Shown here: positions 13,201-24,366 of the stretch, piece after piece
Layout of the letters: each line of letters opens with the position of its first letter
How positions within the stretch are numbered: the stretch's first letter is position 1
Assembly (NCBI GenBank): GCA_023238725.1
Contig: CM041553.1
Coordinates: forward strand, 19,007,501-19,071,500
Reading direction: 5' to 3'
DNA from: Scortum barcoo
Lineage: Eukaryota; Chordata; Actinopteri; Centrarchiformes; Terapontidae
DNA length: 64,000 nt
The notes under the pieces: generated by a model
What the model saw: only the letters and a program-made list of their open reading frames with translations
What the model was told of the DNA's origin: nothing
Databases searched by the model: none
Made by a program: the position numbers and the translations under genes

Positions 13201-15283
13201 TTCCCCACAGAGTTATAATATATAGTATTGTTTCGATAAAGACATGCAATGACATGCAGTGTACAATTTCTTGTACACCACAGTTCACTTTTCAAACCCT
13301 CGTTTTCGTGTCATTTTCCACTTTTGTATATTTTCTCTTTTACCTCTGTCACTTCTCCCTCCCTCCCTCCGTCGCCCTCTCTCCTCCAGCAAAGCTCTAC
13401 CCTCCTCAAATCCCCACACTCTTTCCTTCCTCCTCTTATCGTCCGCTCTCCCATCCTCACTTCCTCCATCACTCCATCAACCCATCCTTTCAACTATCTC
13501 TCTCTCTCTCTCTCCCATTTCTTTTTTTCTCCCCTCCTTCCTCCCTTCCTCCTCCTCACCTGCATGTCTCTCTCCAGTTGCAGCAGATGAAAGCGGTGCC
13601 AGGTGACAAATCCCGGGCCCTCGTGGGAGAAGTCTACGCCGCCAAAGCTGGTCTGGCCCGGCCCCAGGAAGGTTTTACTGACAGAGTAGTAGTGGGTCCA
13701 AACAAAGTAGTTGTAAATTGTGATGTTCTCAAACTGCGGGGTGTTGCCATCGGGCCCAAACACCTCCTGGTACCTGCAGATGAGAGGAGCAGGAGGGTAA
13801 ATGTCACCTTGTGTTTTTTCCCCCACGCTACACTGAAATAGCCTGTTTATCCCTTCATTTTTCAAAACAGAAGCAGTATCCAATCTCATATTGGCTAATT
13901 TGATGTGGGATAATATAGAATAGTAATATAGAATGTATTTGCACTACAGATTGGTAGACTCTGTATTTAATTTCTGTCTGTAGCTGCCTCGGGGGACTAT
14001 GAGGTTGGTAGCTAAGATCCTGGGCGTGTCCATTAATATTGGAGAAATTAAATTTTTTTATTAGGAGGTTAAAAGGGTTCCTCTACCTGCAGCTGAGAAT
14101 TGCTTCAAAAATTAATCTACTATAATCCTCAACTGACTTGGAAGGAGGTTATTCACAGATTTATGTACTGTTACTTAGAGGATTATGAATCCCTTTACTC
14201 CTGCCTAAACTGATAATTTGCTCTTCCACCTACAGCTTAAAGAGAACACTGCCATGAGAAATTTTGTGATTTCACTGATAATTTTTTAAAACGCAGCATG
14301 GGGTTGACTCAGAGCCATATTACTGAGCTTTGACTCAGCTAGACTGAGCCTGCGGGTCCTTGGGCAAAGCTCGGCTGTCTTTTTCACACTCCTGATACGA
14401 GACCAAAGACTGGCTTGCTTTGAAATTGCGCCATTAAATCAGTCAAATATTCCTAGCATGATTTTTTATTACAATCTCGCCCATACAGAGTGACTGGAAC
14501 AGTGTAACATGTGGGTCGAGATGTATGTACCGGCGCGTACAGATGACCAGGTCAGGGTGGACAGTCCTCTTAGCTTGGTCCAAAGCGTTCACAAATGCCT
14601 GCTTTTCAGCCGAGCTCATCTGCATGATATTTCTCCTGACTGGAGCGAGGTTAATGGGGTGGAGGGAGGCAGGAGGGCAGGAAGAGAGAGAATAAAGGGT
14701 TGTTGAGGTGTAGGAGAAATGGAGGAGGAGAGGAGGAAAGAAAAATGTTATTAAAAATTAACATAGACATTTCCTTTCCCTAACAATAAATGCTGCTTTC
14801 ATTCCCTCGCCTGATGTGTTTTCCAGCGTCTTTGAGGCCCACTGAGAACTTAAAGGTACAGCACAAGATAGACATTGACTTTTTAGATTGCCAGTGCTGA
14901 GTTTAGGCAGCATCCATCCTCTTACCCACAGAGACCCTCTGATCACAGTTTGGTCCACTCAGCCCGTGTCGACAGCGCCCACAGTTGTAGCCAGTGAAAT
15001 TCCCATTACACTGGCAAGTGCGGTTGAAGAATCTCAGCGGCCACCTCTCCCTGTCATCGCGCCCAGCATAAGGGTACTGGGGTCCGTGGCGGCGGTTGTC
15101 TGCTGCAATGGCCACACACTGGCCCCTTCCTGTGCTGGAGCCACACTCGTCCCCTGCCGCCCCTGTGGGAGACGGGCAGCACTGGCCGCTCCGCAGCCCC
15201 TCTGGGGTGACGCATTCTCGGGGGAACTGAGCCAGCGCAAGGGTGGCACACAGGGTCACCACCAGGAGACCTGCTCTCCACAT
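10280..15283 (-). CDS. tyrp1: tyrosinase-related protein 1 (complete, 8 coding exons)
   Basis: This is a melanosomal type I membrane glycoprotein of the tyrosinase family; in mammals it acts in eumelanin synthesis and stabilises tyrosinase. Exons in coding order are 15283-14926, 14639-14531, 13773-13560, 13126-12919, 11405-11238, 10995-10816, 10712-10566 and 10485-10280, together 1590 bases, or 529 residues plus stop (human 537). All phases agree and all borders are GT/AG. Visible parts are a signal peptide (residues 1 to about 19), a Cys-rich EGF-like N-terminus (CQCNGNFTGYNCGRC), a CuA site (WTHYYS, DFSHEG, WHRFH), a CuB site (RSLHNLAHLF, NDPIFVLLHTF), a membrane helix (IITIAIVAAVLVVAVVGGV), a cytoplasmic sorting motif (EALEPLL) and the typical QSVV end. 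The metal-site histidines are present. The junction of exons 4 and 5 makes a CNNTE sequence, a potential N-glycosylation site where human has CNSTE. No break was found. The paralogue (a or b) is not determined. Confidence 0.97.
13330..13560. repeat. CT-rich (polypyrimidine) tract in a tyrp1 intron
   Basis: About 230 bases on the plus strand are almost all C and T (polypurine on the tyrp1 strand), including a (TC)n run near 13499-13515. The tract ends against the donor of the third tyrp1 coding exon. Long open frames in it are composition artefacts. Confidence 0.85.
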
Positions 15284-16187
15284 GCTGCCAAAATCCAGAG
15301 AGAGGAAAGTATTTTCGATGGGAGAAGAATGTTAAAAATAAAGTGGGTTAGGAATTTCAGAAACCCAAAGAGAGAATAGACTGGTTTTACATGTTGAGAA
15401 TTGTTGTTTTACATCCATCTATCTTTTTCTGCACCACTTATCATGTTCAGGGCTGTAAGGGGCTGGAGCCCATCCCAGTCCACATTTGGTAGAATAAAGG
15501 CAAAAAAAAAAAATTCAATACACTGCAGACATACACTTCAATTAATCTCAAGAACAACTCAGTCGGTTTGTGTTCTCTTGTTAAAGCCAATTGTCTTAAC
15601 ATTATTCTGAAACTTCACTTCTTACACGCCCCTGCAGGCGGTACGAGTCATTATTCATAATTCACAAAGCCATTAGCTTTCAACTCTTACAAGTTCAAAA
15701 ATGCTTTCAACAACAGACAGCAAGAGATGATGTGCTCCAACCTTTTTTGGTGTTAGATTTGCTTGTCTTTTGAAGCTTGTTGATTAGGAATGAATGAAGG
15801 AGTGACTAATAATTTGGCAGGAGCAATTCTTTTACAACTACACAGTAACAACAACCACCCAAGAAAAGTTACCAAGTCAAAAAAACAAAAAAAAAAAGTG
15901 AAGTGTTTTACATATCTTTTGCAGACATGCTGTGTATTACGAATGATTGAATACACTCCTCATACTCAAATATTCAGCCAGTGCAACATGGACTGTGTTG
16001 TGGCAAGCTGTTGTATACTCTCATCTGAAATCAAACTTCAACTTTGCCAATAGCTTCATTGTACATTAGTCTCATTGTCTTTTAGTAAATGCTGCTGAAG
16101 CAATCATCCACACTGCTAAGCTGTAAGACTTATTGCAGTCTATAGTCCATTATGTGAAAGAGCATCAGCGTAATGTGTCTCCCCTAC
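15284..16187 (-). other. tyrp1: tyrp1 first intron (5' untranslated)
   Basis: The initiator ATG at 15281-15283 is preceded on the minus strand by a good splice acceptor, ttttggcag, one base before the ATG. This implies an intron in the 5' untranslated region, as in mammalian TYRP1, whose first exon is noncoding. A SINE-like remnant lies inside at 15413-15485. Confidence 0.7.
15413..15485 (-). mobile_element. SINE-like 3'-end remnant
   Basis: In reverse orientation this reads as the 3' end of the same dispersed repeat type as 2037-2432: ctggagcccatcccagt, with accacttatc and catccatctatc as the mirror of the aagcgg/ATGG tail. Only the end survives. Confidence 0.5.
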
Positions 16188-16237
16188 CTCTGACTGTGCA
16201 TGCTGCTCCTCTCTGTCTGCAGAACTGTAGCCCCCCA
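16188..16237 (-). other. tyrp1: probable noncoding exon 1 of tyrp1
   Basis: On the minus strand a GTAGGG splice donor abuts position 16188. A TATA-like box lies about 30 bases before 16237, placing transcription start near 16235. An exon of about 50 bases would splice to the acceptor one base before the ATG. The 5' edge is inferred from TATA spacing only. Confidence 0.6.
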
Positions 16238-16263
16238 AGAGTCGGCCCATTCCCTTCTACTGG

Positions 16264-16271
16264 CTTAAATA
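16264..16271 (-). promoter_or_regulatory. tyrp1: TATA-like box of tyrp1
   Basis: The minus strand reads TATTTAAG. It lies between a candidate M-box upstream and a splice donor about 77 bases downstream, as expected for a short first exon. Confidence 0.6.
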
Positions 16272-16277
16272 GCTATC

Positions 16278-16290
16278 GAGCGCATGACCA
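16278..16290 (-). promoter_or_regulatory. tyrp1: M-box-like E-box site upstream of the tyrp1 TATA box
   Basis: The minus strand reads GGTCATGCGCT, against the M-box AGTCATGTGCT bound by MITF in mammalian melanocyte genes; 9 of 11 bases match. It lies directly upstream of the TATA-like box, the same place as in mammalian TYRP1. The core CATGCG differs from CATGTG by one base, so binding strength is uncertain. Confidence 0.5.
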
Positions 16291-16391
16291 GACCTTTGTG
16301 GGGCTTGTGTAACACACACACAGGCACAAGCACAGTAGATGCACAGTGCACATGGATACACTTGAGGGTTCAAGTGCTTTTTCAAACGCTC

Positions 16392-16400
16392 ATTCACATG
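16392..16400. promoter_or_regulatory. tyrp1: canonical TCACATG E-box upstream of tyrp1
   Basis: TCACATG on the plus strand (CATGTGA on the other) is the preferred MITF/TFE E-box. It lies about 120 bases upstream of the proposed TATA box. Seven-base matches arise by chance; position is the only support. Confidence 0.4.
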
Positions 16401-17486
16401 CCTTGTGATCATAACCCAAATGACGCCAGCCTGTGTGGTCACTCATGCAGCAAAAGACTCAACTGTGAGATAGCATTCATACTCCAGCAAATGTAGTCAC
16501 TTTCAGCCAAACAACAACATGGTAATTGTTTGTTATCAAAGGAGGCACTCAGGTGTCTGGGGAAAAATTCATGATCATTTGCGTGCACAAATTAGCCATT
16601 TGTTCCCTCTAATTACTTAATTTGTGTGCTCAAATCATCAAAGTTTTCAAACCGTGCCCTGCAGAGCAACTACAGAGGAATCCATAGTGGGAGGCAAGAA
16701 CCAGAGCGAAAATTCAACATTATCATTTTAATTTGGTACTGCTCAAATCACAAATGATGATACAAAGGTCAGAAGTTATATAGAATAAAAATCAAATCAA
16801 GTTTTAAACTTTACCTCAATAATGACATTTTTTTTTCCTCGCAGGCTAGTGTTGTACATTTTAATGAGACTGTGCAGATATGTTAGCTCAAAAGCACTTT
16901 TTGAATGAATTGAAACTTCTGATTAAACGTAAAAATAGCTCATTCCCACTCCCCCCTTTACATCATTTTCAACAGCTTTGTATGGCATGACTGACGTGGT
17001 CTGTATGAAAAATATTTCCAAACAGTTTCACTCTAGCCTTAAAGACATCAAACTAGATTCACAACATTTTTTTTATCACATTTACATACACATACACACA
17101 CATATACACAAACACACTCACATACATGCACAGAGAGCATATTAAAACATCTCCCTCCTGTTTACTCATTTACACCAGCATGCTCACCTGTTAACGCACA
17201 CCCCTGCTTTCATACATTCACACATGCCAAATGTGTTACAGCATCCCTTTCATTCCATTTACATATGCAGTCACACAGACAGTCATAACCAACACCAAAT
17301 AGAAATGTGTTACATATACAGTAGTTATTACAGAATCCAAGGCAGTCTGTGTTGGGTTGGTTAGGGTTCAAGAATTAAGGACAACTCATTGGGTGTTTGG
17401 CAACACTGGGACTGGGTGCAGGGATGGAGAGTGGCTTTTTGGATTTTATTAAGATACAGACGGAATAGCCAAAACAGTTGGAACCC
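16401..17486. other. intergenic DNA between tyrp1 and the acidic membrane protein gene
   Basis: No exon was recognised. The stretch would contain distal tyrp1 upstream sequence and the 3' untranslated region of the next gene. A loose CA-rich run lies near 17080-17120. Confidence 0.5.
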
Positions 17487-20400
17487 CTAGAGAACTGAAG
17501 TCCTGAGGTCTTGTGAGGAGTCTGGTCCTGGTCCAGTGTTGGCCGACTCCTCCGTGGAGCTGGGCGGGAGGTCGGACATGGCTACCACATGCTCCCCTTC
17601 GTGCGGCTCTTTGTTTTGGGCCAGGGTCGAGGCCACGTCAGATGGGTCAAGCGCTGCTATCCTGGCAGAGAGGACAGTGGGGGCAGAAGAAGTTGGCAGG
17701 CGTTAAACGGTCGCAGTGGAGAAACTGCAGAAAGGGAAGAGGCGGGGGGGGGCGTTTGACAAGCAGGAATCATCGGCGCACGCAACAGGAACCGCTCGAT
17801 ACAAATGGGGATAAAGTCTGCTTTGCTTTACATGAAAACAAAGACAGGCTCATTCTGGTGGGACACTTAGGGTACCAGTAAAATTTAAACACAGCTTCAT
17901 TTGATGCGTTCGTAATGGCTGTTGAACTGCTGTTGAATATGGCGCTGCGAGCAAATGCTAATATTTTCACTGCAAGGTCTGTTTATTTAATGACTTCAAC
18001 ACCAGATGGAGAGGCTTACAAACTGTGGTGGAGGCAGTGTGCTGGGAGGTAATGACACACCCAGATATAAATAGATCACTTGACATTACTGACTAATTGC
18101 AGGTGACGGTGTCCTGGATGAAAGAATTTCTAAAAGTGCTGCGTGCATTTTAACACGGCCTAGTTGATTTTCCCCTCAAGGGTATCCGAACCGCCATCTT
18201 AACTGTCAATCCAGATGTATAAAGCATAAAGGGCTGCTCCTCACCCAGAATGCATTGCGGTTATTTATTACTTCCCCTGCTGTAACCTGCCATGGTGCAC
18301 AACAGTCCTCTGCTACCTGCCTGAACCTCAGGGGTCCTGCCGAAGGTCTGTTTGTTATGTAAAGCCTTTTCGTTATGTAAAGTCGTAAATGAACATGAGG
18401 ATGTCACTTCTTGTTTTTTTAAGTTATTAATCTTGCTAAATAAAATAAAATCCTGCCTTCCCAGTAGCTATGGTATGCATGGTATGTGGTGACCAAGTTC
18501 CAAGAAATGAAGGAAAGCCAAAGTATTCATGGTGTCTGTGAAGATTTTCTCGTGGCTTCCACAGTTTATCTACACTGACTGAATTGGCTTCTGGCTGCCT
18601 TGTGTGTACAAAGAGGAGCCCTTTGTGCTTTTATTGTCGAGATGATACCGCTGCTAAAGACGTGACTTTGAGATGGTATTCTAAAAGTGACTTCTGGTGT
18701 TTGTTGGCAGTGTTTTTTAGTCATTCCCTCTTCCAATGACAACTGGATTGTCACTGTCGCTATAAAGCCTCTTAACAAGGACACATTTCAAGATGACTCT
18801 GTCGACTGTTTAATAATTCAGTGTTGCTTTGTTATCGCCTGTGCTAGGCACGCATCAGATTTCTCTTTGCGTCTCGCACACTTTCACTTGCACAAGCAAC
18901 AGACTCATAGGATCACATACACGCAACTTAATGTAGCGCTTGAGTTCTGTCAGAGACTATATGTTTCTCTCTCTCTCTCTCTCTTTTCACACATCCTCCA
19001 CTCATACTTTCACATGGTCACTCTCCATGCTCACACACCTTTGGCTTATTATTGATCCGAGACGGCTGGTCTGATTAGGAAAAATAGTGGTATTACCCAG
19101 TAATGCTCTGAGTTCACGGGACTCACACTCTCATGTGACCCAGTGTGCCGCCTCCTGAGGGCATAGCTTACAAAACAGCCTGCAGGGAATCAGCTGAGAA
19201 GCACACAACTGGCGAGTCCTATGAACCACAAGTTTTCAGGTCAGCGCACCACGTTTAATCGGCTGACAGTGGGCAAGTCTGACATCCGGCTAGTGTTAGT
19301 GACAAGGGGACTGATACTGTAGTACTATCAGATTCGTGGTACTGGAAAACCAGAAGCTGTGGGAGAGAAAAGGAAGAGCCTAGCAGAGAGGAACTCTCTG
19401 AGCCCAGCGAGACTATGTCAGCCTTGAAATTAAACATTGAAATGGTTTAAATAAGACAATAGACCTGCCTGCTGTATAAATGTGGTGATAAATCTAACAT
19501 AGCGACATTTAGAGATCTCCGTCCTTGTGTTCAATCTGCGATTAAGGCAAGTGAAGGCTGAGTGAGATTTTTGTCTCTGCTTTATTGAATTATTTGGAGC
19601 ACAGGGTGCAGATGTTTTGTTTTGATTGCTACCTAAAATTTCTATTTTTTGATCCAGCGCATATAAAAAGAAAAAAATAAGTTAAGTGCTCCTCTAAATA
19701 GTACGAGGGATCACTGAATGGTTTGAGGAGTATCTAAATGTTGTTAACCATATTCCACTGTATGGTCTTTGCAGTTCCCAGATCTCAAACCAACTGAACA
19801 AATATGGGGGATTTTATACTGACGTGATCTCCACCGCCATCATCAAAATACTAATTGAGGAAATAGGCCCAAAACACCTGGTTCTTCCTCTCATTTATAG
19901 CCCATCTGAATAATTCTATGAATGTAGTTTTCTTAGTAACCACCATATATTTTAGAAAGATAGTTTATATGTGAACATACTGTTGAGTGTCCCCATTGCC
20001 TGCAGGAAGCGTGTCGTCGCTGCAGTCACCTCCTGTAGCTGCCTCCGGTTCAACACACCCTTCCTCACATGCCCGCTGTAGGGCCGGGGCACTGCATACA
20101 CACAAACAAACACACAAAATCTCAGATATTACTGTTGTTGCCGACTGTTGCCCCTCCACAAATTAACTACATGTTGCATTTGGGCCGTGTGAAAAAATAA
20201 AAAATAAAAAAACTAGTGTCGACATATTACTGATGAAAGACCATTATCTTTCTGTGAGAGAAATACTGAACCAATACTGAACACAGCCTCCTCATTTCAT
20301 ATCATCTATCAGTGTGGAAATGTTCGCGGCTGCTTGGGCAACATCAGAGGCAATCATGTACCAGCACTGCTGTAAGTCCCATCTGTGCTTGTAGCGCTGT

Positions 20401-21256
20401 TGATACTACAACGAGCAATCATATGGCTTATTTCAGCTATTAGAGAAGAATCACTGCGATATGGTTGGTACTGGCATGGTGGCAGACTAAGTATTATTTT
20501 GATTCCCATTCATAAAAAAACAAAGAGAGGAAAAGAATCAGAACAAAAGTTCATGCAACAGTATGGTAAGATTAGGTTTGTGATGGAAATCTATTTTTGT
20601 ACGAGGCTGTTGGATGTGTAATGTAGCTGAGCTTTCCCAAATGTCAATGGATGGCAGGCTGCAGGAAATAATATTGTCTGGAACTTAAGCTTTTTTCAGT
20701 AAAGAACATTTGGACTGTACTTTTGATTCCAGCAGAAAAGATTTTGCCATAAGGCAACTTAAGGAAACTTAATTAGTGTTGTTGGAGCGTGTGTAGAAAC
20801 CAGTGCTACTTACCTGTTTTTGTTACGACATTTGATGATATAGATGACGATGACGACAGTCTCCACAACCAGAAAGACTGCGGCAGAAATAGCTCCAATC
20901 TTCCACGCCTCCAGGCCCAGCTCACTAGTCTCTAAACAGACACATTAAGGTAGAGAGAGAGGAAAAAAAAGGCAAGGGTGAGGAGGATAAAGCATTGGAT
21001 TTTATATATATACTTATTCCATACAAGCCATAACTTATTTCTACAAGCCATACTCAGCTCTATATATTTACTTATATTATTTTATTTTCATTTCTTATTT
21101 TTTGTATCTTTTTTAAGTACTTACTGTTTATTTTTCACCTGCGTGCTTCTTCTGTATATATATATGCTGCTGAAACTTAAATTTCCCTGAGGGAGCCATC
21201 TCAAAGGGATCAATAAAGTCAAGTCTAAGTCTAAGTCTATATATATATATATATAA

Positions 21257-21354
<98 letters not shown>

Positions 21355-24300
21355 CTGAGCCTATAGTTGTTTGTCCATCAAAAATACGGCCTCTGATTCA
21401 CTGCGATTCACCTGTTCCTCAGCTGTGCATAAAGGAAGCCGTACTCTGATATCCCATCTTCTTTACACAGTCACATACATTTTTGCAAGGAAAAAAAAAT
21501 CTTCCTACTACTTTACGTTCCAGCTGATTTAAATTATGCCAGCTCAAAGGGGAAAGAGTATGATGCATAGGGACATAGAACGAGTACAAAGCAGATACTT
21601 CTCATCCATTTTAGTGAGGCAAAAAATAGCATATTATATCGAGATGGTGCCAACTTTCTGGTCTTCCCCCACTCGTCATAGTGTGTAGTTAGCCTGCTCC
21701 ACTGCTTATTCAAATGGAACACCAACTTGGCCCTCTGCACATTTTGTTAGCAGATTCATGATGATGATCTCTTTTATTCTTCTTTATTCTACCCAAGTTT
21801 TAAGCTGCAGAAAAGCTGCTGTAATATATACCCAAACCATTTATAGCCTTGTACACAGTTCTGAAACTGCCCTTGAGAACTACAGTCTGTGTTCTTTTCA
21901 TTCAACTCCTCTCAGATGTCTTAATTAAAAGCAGAAGAGTACATATGGGCCCAAGGAGTCAATTGTAATATAATATATTTTCCTTTAACATGATACCTTT
22001 TTATTATTCCATTTTACCTGTGGTTCCAGCTGTATCTTCCACCAGCTCATTGGCCTCTCCTGGTTCCTCCCCTTCTGCCTGAGAGGATTCAGCTAGAACA
22101 TCCTTCACAGAGTTATCCAGTGTAGGTTGGGCCACAACGGGGTCATCTGGCAAAAGATCATCAGTAGGGGTGGCGATCTCATTGCCACCCAGGGCGTCTT
22201 CTTTGGCCTCCACCTCACCTAGGGACGAACTTGGGGTGGGAGCCTGGTTCTCCAGGCTCTGCTCTATGGAGGCTTCAGCACCATCGTCAGGCTCGAAAGC
22301 AGAGATCACCAGCACATCTAGAAGAGGGGTTTGGTATGTGACACACACATGAAAATGAAGCGAAGAGGCCAAGGTTTAGGGTTTGTCGAGTGGCCCTATG
22401 GAATGTAGAATAATACATAGATGTGCAGCAGCTGGGCTTAGCAGGTGGGTCACGATTTGTAAGCATCTGTAAGCTAACTCATAGTATCACAGTATCTTTA
22501 CAGTGCAGAATGTGTATTTAGCATATCGGTCTTTGCACGGTTGCAATAATCACTTGGCTCTGAGAGAATTTTAGAAGTTTGGTCTCATAAATGATTAATG
22601 ATCTTGTCAAGATATTCTGAGTAAAGATGTTCTGAAGTGCTTTCTACCAAAAGCTTGCTGAAGATATTTCATTGCTCATTTTCCAACCGAACTGCAGAGC
22701 TAACATGAAATGTTTTCAGGATATTGGTTGGTAAGCAATATTATTGTGAAGCTTATAATCTTCATTCCTCTCTTAAAGTAGGTTAAGATGCAAACAATGC
22801 AAGCTTACCCAAGGTGGCTGATTCTAATGCAACTGAGTGTCTAAAGATAAGTACCATTGCAGTTTTACATTTTTGTGACCCATATTATGAACATGTTTTA
22901 CATATTCAACATTCCAGATAGTTAATAGATAAGGATTGGGGCAAGGTTTTGTTTTTATTGGGCATTTTGAGGTATCAGGTGTTGTTTGCTAGTTCAGCAG
23001 GGCATGGGGCCAGTTTCAAACCACCACACTGAAGCCTAATTTCTTTGTGCTAGCTTTCAATTCCATTGCACAAACACATTATCAGCAATTTAGCTTTTTC
23101 TCAGATATATCCATTTCTCACCTTGATCCTTTTTTTCAACCCCGAGTGGGGTCTGTATACCAACGTGCTCCTCTTCTTCTGCTAGTTGTTCACCCCCCTC
23201 ATTAACCAATGCCACTGATTCCTCTTTGATTACACTCTCCTCATGGTTTTCACCCCCTTCTGCTTCTCCCACTTCTGTACCTTCTGCTTCTACCTCTTCT
23301 GCAGCAGCTCCTCCCTCCACCTCTAAATGGCCTTGTTCGTCCTCTGCCTCTGGTCCCTCAGCATCTTTCACTATGCTTACCTCTTCCTCTTCCTCTACTG
23401 GTTCTCTCACAACACTTTGTGTGCCCTCTATCTCAAGATTATCAGAAGGTGGCACTACCCCGTCACCCTCTATTTCATCTACCTGAGTTTCTTCCTCCAG
23501 AGCTTCTCCCTCTCCTCTTGCATCCTCTATTTGCTCCACATCAGCCACGCTAGGCTCAGACTCTGGCACAGTGTCCTGCGCTGGCTCTCCACCTACTTCC
23601 ACCTCCACAACACCTGGAGTTTCCTCTATCTCCTGTGTTTCTGTTTCAGCTGCTCCCTCATCTACCAACGACACAACCTGCTCCTTGTTCTCCTCCACTC
23701 CTGTCTCCTCCACTGTTAAATGCCCTTCTATCTCTTCTAAAGCAGCTACAGCTTCCTCTACAACCTCCTGATTGATTTCGGCATCCAAAGACTCATCGAT
23801 AACCTCCTCTCCCTCCTCTTCTCCTCCTTCAGTTTCTACACTTGCAGTGGTCTCTTCCACAGATCCTGCAGCAGTCTCAACCTCCCCCTCTACAGCTCCT
23901 TTCCCCTCTTCAGCTGCATGTGCATCCACCTCTGCTACCTCCTGCTCCCCTTCAATACCAGTATCTTCGCCCTTGGCGCCCATATCTTCACCCTCCACCT
24001 CCTCCTCCACTGCCTGTTCCAACACCTCTGCTTCAGTGTCACTTTCATTTTCTCCTTCATCAACACCCGGCGCATCCTCCTCAGTCTCTTCCTGCTCCTT
24101 TGCCTCATCCGCTTTCGACTCGCCTCCCCCTTCTACCTGCCCCAGAGCTGCCTCCACCACCCTCTCCAGCAGCTCCTTCAGCACTTCCTCCGCCCCACGA
24201 CCTTCCACCTGTTCTGAGGCCTCCTGCATAGCCTGCTGGACCTCTTTCAGGCTAGGGGGGGCCACCACGGGTATCACCTCTGCTGGGGGCAGCTCTGGAT

Positions 24301-24366
24301 CCTGGGGCGAGGCCTGACCATCTTGGAGGGTGTCCACCGTGGAGGACTGGATGAAGGTAGACGGAT
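17487..24366 (-). CDS. glutamate-rich single-pass membrane protein, 5' end not found
   Basis: Five exons in coding order are 24366-23122, 22317-22018, 20931-20814, 20091-19981 and 17661-17487, with stop TAG at 17489-17487. All borders are GT/AG and all phases (1, 1, 2, 2) join, giving at least 649 residues. The first 414 or so are extremely rich in Glu, Ala, Gly and Val. Near their start is a possible amphipathic segment (SLKEVQQAMQEASEQ, then VLKELLERVVEAALGQ). A more mixed acidic stretch of 100 residues follows. Then comes one membrane helix (IGAISAAVFLVVETVVIVIY) with KCRNKN after it, which by the positive-inside rule means a cytoplasmic tail of about 95 residues. The tail has three cysteines in its first part (RACEEGCVE, GGDCSDD) and ends LRTSVL. 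The exon starts with two bases of a split codon, so upstream coding exons, presumably with a signal peptide, must exist; none was found. I do not recognise the family. It resembles proteoglycan or mucin-like membrane proteins only in composition. Confidence 0.8.
17662..19980 (-). other. last intron of the acidic membrane protein gene
   Basis: About 2.3 kb between splice sites gtatgt (at 19980) and ctgccag (at 17662). It contains a short (TC)n run at 18965-18984 and no other recognisable feature. Confidence 0.7.
20932..22017 (-). other. intron with a compound microsatellite
   Basis: The intron separates the ectodomain and membrane-helix exons. It carries AAGTCT repeats followed by TA, CA and TA arrays (21219-21354). 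Confidence 0.7.
21219..21354. repeat. compound microsatellite (AAGTCT)n(TA)n(CA)n(TA)n
   Basis: About three AAGTCT units lead into TA units, about 22 CA units (21265-21309) and about 22 TA units (21310-21354). Short frames reading through it are artefacts. Confidence 0.95.

Noticed and set aside
13249..13841. Plus-strand frames over the tyrp1 third coding exon and its intron
   Set aside because: Antisense shadow of tyrp1 plus a CT-rich tract.
23226..24317. Long Ser/Pro/Leu-rich plus-strand frames
   Set aside because: They are the opposite-strand reflection of the Glu-rich exon of the acidic membrane protein.
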